Origin: Panulirus ornatus
Taxonomy: Eukaryota > Arthropoda > Malacostraca > Decapoda > Palinuridae
Length of the DNA: 64,000 nucleotides
Direction of reading: 5' to 3'
Assembly: GCF_036320965.1 (NCBI RefSeq)
Contig: NC_092226.1
Coordinates: 17,090,502-17,154,501 of the forward strand
Each line of letters opens with the position of its first letter. Positions within the stretch are counted from its first letter, which is position 1. Shown here piece after piece: positions 54,565-64,000 of this stretch. A program made the translations under genes and the position numbers. The notes beneath the pieces were generated by a model. The model did not search any database, was not told where the DNA came from, and was given only the letters and a program-made list of their open reading frames with translations.

Positions 54565-56650
54565 GGAGGATAATTTTTTTTTTTTTTTCTAAGTGCAAAG
54601 AGGAGGAGGAGGATGTGCGTCGAGAAGATTGCTTGCGCTTATGACGCTCGTCACTGAGTCTGTCGTCACAGTCTTTGCAGGGATTTCGTATTATGAGATT
54701 ATTCAGAATCTATTTCCTTGGGATTATATGGGATTATAGTAATTTCCATGGGGGTCTGTTGAAGAGATTATTCGGGTTGTCTGTTCCGATGAGGTTACGA
54801 GTCATGGTGCAGCTCAGAACGTTCGACTAGGCTATCGCAAACGTGTCTCCAGTAGAGGTTTAAGGCTGGCAACTTTGTTCTCTCGAGCAATTCTGTATTC
54901 TCGGTGAAGTCATGCCATCTGATGTTAAAGATCCACCTCAGTGCTTTATTCTGAATTACCTGAAGGAAGTGGATGTTTGTTTTAGCTGCTGCTCTGATAC
55001 TGACGGAGAATAAGTCATTAATGGTCGAATTGGGACTTTGTAGGGATGCACTTTGGTTTTAACACTCGTATCTCTGAATCTGTAAGCTTCTTCGAGCTCC
55101 GCTCCTGCAATAGCCGCCTTTGTCTGAATGTTTTGTTCATTTTCAGGTGAACGTCAGATTTCAGGCGTAGTATAGTGTTGGTGAGTGTGACTGGAGTGGA
55201 GGAATGACGATGTACGCGGGAATGTAGGTATATTAAGTTGTGTCAGTCGTACGTTGAGATACAAAGTATTGGATTTCACAAGTGTGATTTTATTCTCCAA
55301 TTTATCTCCCATAACGAAAGGTGGTCAATCTCTTTTAGAGCTATCCAGGTAATAATTGTAGTGGTAATTGCTCTTATAAGCTGAACTACGTCAATGCGTC
55401 TTGCAGATTCATATAGTAAGTGTACAGAAGTTCAGGTAAGTCAATTGTGTGGAGATTATATGGTGTGGGATCCAGCATAAAACCTCGAGGTACACCAGCA
55501 TTAAGGAGAAAGTAATTTGAATAGGAATTTTTGTTTTAATATGGGACATGGAAGTTCAAACTTGGTACTTGTACCTCAATCCTTCGTGCCAGCGTCAAAA
55601 ACCGTTTCTACATCTTTTGTGATAATGACAAACATTTCGTATGTAGTTTTGTCACTTCACATATAGTTGGTGATTACGTTAGGTTCACCTCGGGTGTAAC
55701 ATTGTTGTCGAAAGCTAAACTGTTTATGTAAAAGGAGGTTGTTCGTCAAGTGTAGCCGAGTTTGTTGTTAATGATTCTTTCCATGGTTTTCCCAACAGAT
55801 TCGAGTACATCACTTGGTCTATAGTTAAGGTGGTCTTCATTGGAATTATTTGATGTTGGGATCAAACTGGTAGCTGCAGTTTTAAAGTTATCTGGGAAAT
55901 AAGCTGAGGCTAGTCCAGCATTGAAGAGGGTGGTAACTACCGTAATGGGGTTATCAGGAGGATGTGTGAGTAGCTGATAACCAATGCCCGAGTTACCTAG
56001 AGACACTTAGGGGGGAAGAGAAGTTTGACCTCGATGAACGTTGAGTTGTAAGTATGTGGCTGTTTGTAAAGGAATGCATACGTATATTCATCAGGGTAAA
56101 AGTGGCTGGGTCTATTTTGTATATACGTATGCATGCATACGTATATTTATCAGGGTAAAATGGGCTGGGTCTACTTTGTATATACTGTGTGACTGAGTGT
56201 TGTCATGGGATAAGGGATGTGGGGGATGGGGTAGAAAGACGCCTTCGCAGCGTCGCTGAAAAATGCTGACGATATGTTGAAGGCTCGCGTGTAAAGTGTT
56301 GTTATGTTTGAGACCGTTGACGTCTGTTTTGAGTGTGGCTTTGAGTCTGCGGTTTTTGTTTTATTTTCATCAAGTTTTGCTGGGATCGAATTCAGCTTTG
56401 TTCTGCTATGGTGACAGACGATTTCCAGTGTCTGTTGTGGTTTTCTGTAAGGCTGTTGAGGATGTGGTTGCGAAGTGTAGTGTTCCCAGTGTACTTGCCG
56501 TAATCGATGTCTGTTTTGGGCAAATCGTCGACGGCAGCATTAGAGGAGTCATTTTGCTTTTTCATAGGAGAAGGAGGAGGATTTCGGAGTGTGTGTACTC
56601 TTGGGGGATTTTTGCATCAGCAGCATGATAACGCCGCAGCGAATCAGATA
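54565..56650 (-). mobile_element. Decayed Jockey/CR1-superfamily LINE with A-tail
   Basis: On the minus strand, pre-RT sequence (KTDIDYGKYTGNTTLRNHIL near 56520) precedes RT pieces. These include NPITVVTTLFNAGLASAYFP, NYRPSDVLESVGKTMERIIN (55746-56006), QFSFRQQ and ITKDVETVFDAG (about 55600, in place of LDVEKAFD). The C-terminal tail contains NLFNRPPWKLL near 54760. An A-tail is visible as the T-run 54569-54586. Stops and frameshifts are frequent. A 55-bp segment is duplicated at 56078-56190. Confidence 0.65.
56078..56190. repeat. 55-bp tandem duplication in the Jockey-like LINE
   Basis: gcatacgtatattcatcagg...gtctattttgtatatac is repeated as gcatacgtatatttatcagg...gtctactttgtatatac. The second copy starts in the alternating palindromic gtatgcatgcatac. 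Confidence 0.85.
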
Positions 56651-59600
56651 TCACAACCTACCTTTAGTAAATGTTTGAAAATTGGTCCCTTTTCGGATCC
56701 TCTAATTCTCATCATTTTGGCTCAGGATACTCACAGCTACCATCGTTCACTTATACTTTCCAATGCAAAACATATGTAATGTTAATCAGCTTAACAAAAT
56801 ATCGCTTTTTGGCTCCTTTCCCTGAAACGGCAAAGGCTAGAAACCCAAAAAACAAACGTACAGTATTTTCAAAATAAACGGACGACGGAGCTAAAAGTTA
56901 GAGATTGGACACCAATTACATACAGACGTTAGATGACGCAGACAATGCCGTACTATTATTGCTCCACCCCCCCCCCTCCCCCACTGTTTCCTTTCTTTAC
57001 TTCCGTATAGAAGCAAAATATTGCAGGCGAATGTCGTCATCTGTAAACAACTGGTTCCCACGCTCTAACGCTTAAGTTTCCACTACCCGATTGTTTTATA
57101 ATCTTAGAACAATGCAACCTGTATCCAACTACTGGTCATATACGGTATAAAAGGCTACGCTGTCGACTACCGGCAAGACTGGTTTCTAAGTGGCTAGGTT
57201 TCTCCCAGCGTTTACATTTACTTACAGATAAGTGAAGCAATAAAAGTGTTAACACTCAGAACATATATACACTTACAACGAAAAAGTTTAATGCAAATGT
57301 TTCGTCAGATATGCTTCACCCTCCACACTGCCTTTCATCAACAGCCAAGCAAGGACGCTAAAGCTATGGGGACAGATTTATGCAAGTACAGTTACACAGA
57401 TACACTTGACCACACAGACCCATGGTCCAAGCGAGGTGGTCCGAGACAATGATCTACACTGTAAACAAGTCTGACCCCAGACACGTAAAGCAATCGACAA
57501 ACAAGGGGAAAAAATAATCAAGAGGGGCACGACCCTAGATCATGTCGGTAATAACATTGGCTATAATGACGTGGCGTCTGCTGACCAGCGTAGTGCTTGG
57601 ACAGACGTCATCACACACACACCTGGTCGCGCCGTCGTGTTCAAGAATCGTACCTTCGTCCTTCAACGTCGCGCCGTCGTGTTTATGTACTTACACATGT
57701 TAAAACCGACAGGTCATTAAAACGACAATCGTGTGCTCGCGAACGCCGGCCAGTGATCCCTGGGTAAGTTCGCCCCTGACGTCAGGTGATACGAATATAT
57801 CGGTGACTAAATGACCATGACAAACCTGAGGTAATCATGGGGGGATCCTATTCCTGTCCGGGTGTTCGACCTGAAGGCAAGCAATGTCTGGTTCGCAGAA
57901 ATTGCTTATCATTTCTATGATAAGCCAACGTAAGGAAGCAAATGTTTCACTGTAAAATACTGGAATGTGACCGAAGTTATATATTCGAGAATCTTCCTCG
58001 GATAATTATACAAGCCTTGTGTGGACTGATTGAATCTCTCAAAGAAAAAGATAATCCTCGCATTAACTTTATTTATTCAAAATTATTACAATAACAATTT
58101 CTGAAGATGATTAATCCTCCAGGAGAGAATATATGAACTGGCATCTGGAAGTACACGTCCATCAAGGGAAGCAACGATTCAAATCTTCCCACGATCTACC
58201 ACCAACTACCTCTCTCTCTCTCTCTCCCGCTTTCCTTCTTTTACCATAACTTTACCTTCACCTGTCTCACCTCTTCATTTCTTCTTTCCTTAAAAAAGAA
58301 AAGAAAAAACTACTATTCCATCCTTAACGTCTAGTGGTGACATCATTATTCACACCATCAACCTCCGCTATAACATGTAAGCACACTTAACCAGAATATC
58401 AAACTATGAGGATGATGCAAAGATTTTGAATCACAGAGCAGTCAACATATTTTCATCATCTCTTTTTCGGGGATGGAGAGAATAATGTTTTTGACGTGCC
58501 ACGGAGATCAGGTCTACAGCCACTGCAGTGTTGAGTACGTGAAGGATAAGATACAACGATCAAAACGCACTACCACTGACTGATTATGTCTACACCAAGG
58601 GCATCACACTTCTCCCATGATAATCTAATGGTGAAAATTAAAATAAGTACAAGTATTTCACTGTTCCACGGCTGAAGTGAAAGTGAACGAACATTCGCTT
58701 GACGTTCGGCCACAGCAGCATCCAATTTGGAATTACTGAGGTCATCTCCGTCAGTGGCGAGACTCAAACATGATCGTCCGATGTTTCAGTGTCAGGTTAA
58801 CAGTGGCTCAGGGTCAAGGTTCCTGCTTGTATCATCATGAGGAGGACGGGTCTCCTGCAGATCTACGAGTCTCGCTACGACGGTTGTACAACTACATGAC
58901 CCACCTTGTTCATGCTGCCCAGACACAGCTCTAGAAGATAATCACTAATGCATCATTCCCCTTCAAGCTATTGACCAATCACTAGGTTCATCTGAATTAG
59001 TCACTGGTACACCAAAACCCTTGTCAATGTTGCTCACGTACCACACCAGACTACGACGCTAATACAGGAGAGTAGCTGGGTACTGTAGGGAGCTGGGGGT
59101 CCCTGCACTTTCTGCTAGCCTACGGGGTTGGGGGTTGAAGACTCCAGTCCTACGAATATTATTAGCTCACAAAAGGTGCATGTGATCCCTGAGGGCAGCG
59201 TGCCTGCAACTGCATTCGACAAAACAGGCTGGTCCGTGTAGGTGAGTGGTATGTGAGAGGAATGCATGATTAATGTAAAGGGTTGGAATTTCCAAAGATA
59301 CGTCAGGTTTTTGTGTGTAACACGGCTGATGGAGTGGGACCCTTGAGTGGGATGGAGTGAAGGGTGTGAGATCAGGCCTGCAAGACGATACGCATGGTCA
59401 TGCAGGAGAAGGGGTGTGGCACTGGCGATGATGAGGCAGCAGTTGGAAAAGGATGATTGATTACCAGTGTGTCAGTACAAGATTAATGGCTTCGAAGCTA
59501 ACGTATGAGAGGGTGGGTTGCCAATGTGGCACGTAACAACAGAGAAAAGGCTAACGGTAGGTGGCTTCTAGAGAGGAACAGAGGAAGTAGAGCCATGGGA

Positions 59601-60803
59601 GAAATCATAGTGTGATGGACAGCTTGAATAGATGGGTTGGGGATGAGAAAGGAGGAGGGAGTGATTACTGAGTATGAGATACAATACCAAATGGAAATGA
59701 CAATAGCGAAAGTATACGTCATGTGCATCAGCAGACACAAGTGTTGTTAGGACGAACTTTTAACACAGATATCTTCACACATGTGCATGGCAAAGACACA
59801 GGAAGAGGAGAAAATAAAAGCGTGACTGATATGTTTGTTATGCAAGAGCATGATTAGCGGCGTGCATGATGTTCAGCCTTGGACGAGGGAACCTTAAGTG
59901 GGAGCCTGGCAGATTATATGGCAGTAAATCAGTAATACATATGTTAAGCCTTTAAGGAACTTGACGTGAGTGAAAAATATAAGATGAAAAAAAAAACATG
60001 AATGAAATAGTGAAATCTAACTTCAAAGTTAAATCAACAGCTAAAAGGATCTGGAACATTAGGGATGACAGTGAGGTAATGTGGCGGCAGTTTAAGACAG
60101 CACCACTGGAAGCTGCAATGGAACTGTGACGTAAATACGTCCAGTGTGCAACATGATGGAATGAAGATCTGAAGCTGGTGGAGGAGAAAAGCAGGGTTTG
60201 GAAGAGGATATTTTGAATCTGCTCCACAACAAAGATGAACAAAGGGAAACGGGCGTGGAATATAACGCCCTGAAGAGAAAAGTTTACGGTAGATGGTATT
60301 TATAGAAAAAAGGAAATACAATGAGAATACGTTAAAAAGTTATATTCATAATGTAAATTAAAAGAATTAGTCAAAGGAAGAATATGAGAGACAGAACATG
60401 GAAATGACTGTGAAAGAGACATGCCACTGGCAATTTGGGATTAGAGAAATAAACAGAGAGGAGTGGATATATGGGAAGGACCATACAATGGAGGAGCATC
60501 TGACATATTGATACTGTATGATTCGTCGTACGCTGAACCCTAACGGTCATCCAACGATTTTAATTTCAAGCATGAGAGAGATACCTAAACACCTGAAATA
60601 TTTACATTCAATCGTATCTTTTGACTTATTTTAATAAAATATCGAAAAATCTAACGCTATACATATGTAAAAAATTATCTTTCAATTTACTGTACCATGA
60701 AGACAACAAATCTGTTCCACCTGGGATATGATGTAAACATCTCAAGCCAGCATTCCGTAGCGAGCTTCCTTGCATATTACGTCACAACTTCCTGGGATAA
60801 AGG

Positions 60804-60806
<3 letters not shown>
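56651..60806. other. 4 kb without recognised genes
   Basis: A C-run lies near 56967-56986 and a short (CT)n near 58211-58226. Several frames of 60-96 codons on both strands (for example minus 58570-58767 and 59952-60242) have no motif I recognise and no splice context I can support. This is ordinary unique or old-repeat sequence. Confidence 0.4.

Positions 60807-60896
<90 letters not shown>
60807..60896. repeat. Compound (AT)n-(GT)n microsatellite
   Basis: About 58 bp of AT followed by about 30 bp of GT. Confidence 0.95.
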
Positions 60897-60899
<3 letters not shown>

Positions 60900-61119
60900 T
60901 GTCATTTTTTCCGCAAATTTACTTACAGATTTTGAACTGATTTCAAACAGGTTCTGTTTTCTTAATTTTACCAAATTTGGTACAACTGTGTGGCAGCAGC
61001 TACAGAATCATTCGAACCTTGATCCGAACATATATATTCGAAGCTTTATTGTAGTCAAGATTGCCAACTACCAAGATCAAGTCGAGGCCAGACTGTCATT
61101 ACGTTAGGCCAGATGTAAA

Positions 61120-62110
61120 TATTCATCAAAACCGTAAAGAAACTTTTGTCTTTAACTGTACTTCAATATTATTGTGAAGAATTTCTCCAGCACTTTTACT
61201 CATTCTATCACTATCATGTAATTCATATATGACTCTGAGACACTTAAATTTTTGGTAATCCATTCGTACGTGGTTCGTGGCGGTACTGCAGGTATCACAT
61301 ACTGGGGCAAGTCTCCTCTCCATTAAATGACACTGGGTCAATATAGTATGACCAAAAATCAGTCGACAAAAATTTACTTCAAAATAGTGGTTCTTTCGAA
61401 GGAAGGACGCCATACTTCAAAACATTTCTTACAACCTCTGTAGTATGTAATATTCTCTTAGGTTTCCGCGTCTCATCTGTCTGGCTTGCCATTTACATCT
61501 AACTTCATCATCTATTCTGCTTTCTAAAATCATTGTGAGGTATAACTCTCGTATGTAAATTGCTAGATACACCTGCTCTGGCCCCCAAGCATCTGCTGTG
61601 TTTCATTACGGTTGATAACAACATGTCCAGAAAACCAGCGAAATCCTCCAATCTTCTGCTGTGAGCTCATTCTTACAATCCAACCTTAGACTTTCTGATG
61701 TACAGGATGTTTATGGCTGTTTCCATGCTGTTCCTGCAGAGTTCGATCTCAGGAACCTTCCAGGGAGGGAACCAAGCAGAATCTACTTCTCGACTCTAGT
61801 TAAAGTCCAAATAATCCTTCTTAATGACATTTCTATGCCGGTCAAATACCTTTACCCTCTTACCAGCTTATATGTGGGGTTAGATCTTGTCAATTTAAGC
61901 TTAAAGAGATGCTTTCAGCCAAGTCCTTCTCGTCTTAACTTCATTCAGGAGTTCGCCACACTCTGCATAAGAGGCTTTCAACGTCAGAGGTTGTGAATGT
62001 TCCTGTACACATCTTAACAGAGAACGTCGACCATCCGCAGAATGTCATCAACGGCCGAGGAATATATATCTTGGAACCACATTCCAGTTTTGGTCTACAT
62101 GATGAATCCT
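61120..62110 (-). mobile_element. Decayed LINE 3' part of the RNase-H-bearing type
   Basis: The minus strand encodes FCRLIFGHTILTQCHLMERR, then APVCDTC and a KCLRVIYEL block (61126-61413). This is the R-x-GHT..T..H...R..P.C..C motif that follows RNase H in I-, Jockey- and R1-type LINE proteins. Upstream (61700-62000) are broken pieces such as KASYAECGELLNEVK and NPTYKLVRG, matching the linker before RNase H. The frame is interrupted many times. The clade is uncertain. Confidence 0.5.
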
Positions 62111-62529
62111 ATGACCTCAGCGTGGCTTTCCTATCTCCTCCTCCTTCTCCTCCTCCTCTGGTGTAGAGAGACATTGCCTTCAAAATACTTTGCGACTTTC
62201 ATACTTTACGAGCTACCCCTTTTAATTAGACGAGTCCACGTCAATCCTCTACCAAAAAAACTCATGCCAGAAAATCTCGCCACCTCTTCGTAATATGGAG
62301 TGAAAGTGCCTTTCCATAGCACATGTGGAACTGATGATCTTGTAAAATGTACAGTTATAATTATAGTATCGTATTTACCGAGGATGTCAGGCGCCTCAAA
62401 CCCACTTCAAGAGATGATAACGTACAGCAGACAATCAAACCATCAACAAAGAGGGGTATTTCAACGCCCACTAGCACAGTGTGCCTAACCTTCTTCACGT
62501 TAGCGATGGAGCAGAGAACACTTAACACG

Positions 62530-63310
62530 CTGCCCTGAGGCGTAACTTCATGGGGAAGCTGGTAACGTAGGTGGAGGTGGAAAAAAGCTGTGAATTGTAT
62601 CTGGAAGGTGTGTATGGAGGCAGGAAGTGTCTGATGATTGGACCAAGGCAGTCACTGTTCCACTGTATATAGAAAAGGTGAAGGATAAGTACGTGTAAAA
62701 ATTATAGAGGATTCAGTCTCCTTAGCATAGTGGGCCGGGGGTATGGTACAGCAGAAAATGACTATCGTAAAAGATCAGAACAGTCCTCGGTAACGTGAAA
62801 CAAAAGAGTGTACGCACCAGATTTCTACACACACCAGTACTGCTGTTGTCAAGAAAACTATGGATTCTGGAAAGACATATGATCAAGAAAATAGGAAAGT
62901 TCTCAGGGAGGTTCCAACTCTATATGGCGTGCTTCGGGAAGTTGAAATGGTGTTGAATAAATCTTATACTGGTAGCAGCGCATGTGCGAGAGTAAGAGGA
63001 TTTATGTAGATATGTAGCAAGTGTGGCGAGAGCGTATGACGTCATCATGGTTATGTAATGTTGTTTTTTGTTGATGGGATCCAACGTGACGTGGGAGCAA
63101 AATGGGGCATGGTGTGAGGTAGGAGCAATATGGAGTAAGGCGCGAGCTGGGAGCAATGTGGAGGTGGGAGCAAGATGCATGACTATACTGTAGTACTTAA
63201 GAATGAAGACAGAGACTTGAACTGTTGTATACAGATGATAATGTTACGCTAATCAAACCGGAGGAGGAACTGGATAAACTGATGGGCCACCCCATGAAAC
63301 AGATTAAAGT
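62530..63310 (+). mobile_element. Decayed RTE-like reverse transcriptase fragment
   Basis: RT blocks appear in order in shifting plus-strand frames. KNYRGFSLLSIVGRGYG (about 62698) is followed by MDSGKTYDQENRKVL (about 62863, the K-A-YD block), YTGSSACARVRG (about 62960) and ELLYTDDNVTLIKPEEELDK (63219-63278, in place of LLFADD). It is far more diverged than the RTE family in the rest of the window, so it belongs to an older lineage. Confidence 0.55.
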
Positions 63311-64000
63311 GACGACAGATAGACTGATATAAACATACAGATAAAGAGAAGGATAGATATATAGACAGATAGAAATACAGACACGGGCAAACAAACCGAG
63401 ATAGACAGAAAGACAGATAGATATATACATTATCACCCCTGGCATAGGTGATGATGACCACTGCCAACTTTACAAACCAATCACAATTAATCATTACTAT
63501 ATCATCCTTGCAAACTACACTTAGTCAATCATCATTACCCTTGTAAATCACAATGTAGTGACACAAGGTCACCTTAATGACGTCAGCTACTGACAAGATG
63601 ACAGCCTGTCACCTCACCTGACCTAATAATCCTCGGAAGAATGTGTTTGGCGTCCCATCCTACACATCTACACCTGTGGTACTAATCCCTGACACCTAGA
63701 CTCAATGCCGGAGGTAGCAGGTCCAAAGTTGCCTTTGTAATTACAGACGACCTGACGCTCTCCATAAGAAGCGCTGCCCTGATCAGCTGGGAGAAGGTCA
63801 GAGGCTTGCAACATTCGGCTCCGACGTTTCTAAACCCTTTTGGTAACAGCTACTCCTCACAGACCTCGTCACTTCGGTACCTTGAAGTCTTGGCGATGTA
63901 ACTTCAGACTCAAACCGCCCTTAGGGCGTCTCCTCCGTCAGTAGATGTCCTACCGGAACTCCTGATGCTCCATCTTCCTGGCAGACTTCACTGTGGTGCC
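63311..64000. other. Right-edge segment without recognised features
   Basis: A short (agat)-rich stretch lies at 63340-63425. The last 300 bp are GC-richer and could be exonic or 5' flanking sequence, but I see no ORF or motif to support a call. Confidence 0.35.

Overview
This window is non-coding-rich animal DNA, most likely from an arthropod and probably a decapod crustacean. That is an inference from three things: RTE-type LINEs with a matching short non-autonomous family, very long (AT)n, (CT)n, (GT)n and (AG)n microsatellites, and an arthropod-like GT49 glycosyltransferase gene broken by long introns. Nothing bacterial or viral is seen.

Host gene: three exons on the minus strand (40159-40010, 8189-7985, 6293-6094) have good splice sites and compatible phases. 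Together they encode the middle of a beta-1,4-glucuronyltransferase-1-like (B4GAT1, GT49) enzyme. The intron between the first two is about 31.8 kb. The 5' exon(s) lie to the right (a weak candidate is at 46132-46066) and the 3' exons lie beyond the left edge.

That giant intron holds the main structures. (1) A large imperfect palindrome has arms 9095-13637 and 16259-20980. Each arm carries a head-to-head copy of an intronless gene for an unusual protein: a membrane segment, a long PVPSPKERQ-type repeat, then vigilin-type KH sequence. Each arm also carries a dead RTE LINE. The right copy has an open 669-codon frame; the left copy has a stop codon in the repeat; both share an in-frame stop in a possible longer N-terminus. 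(2) A 16-kb satellite array (about 21.7-37.75 kb) has 13 units of about 1.24 kb. Each unit is itself four diverged monomers of about 310 bp, a true higher-order repeat, with one poly-C tract per unit. Diverged single monomers lie on both outer sides of the palindrome-array block.

Mobile elements: the left end has a young, 5'-truncated RTE LINE (608-2950, minus) with a 12-bp target-site duplication and an intact 716-codon reverse-transcriptase ORF. Many older RTE pieces are scattered around. A SINE-like family of about 230 bp (34.1, 40.8 and 47.0 kb) appears to be built from the 5' and 3' ends of this RTE. The right part (46-64 kb) holds decayed CR1-like, Jockey/CR1-like, RNase-H-type and RTE-like LINE fragments, a tRNA-derived SINE, microsatellites and a 50-bp VNTR (44.08-44.95 kb), with no other host gene that I can recognise.
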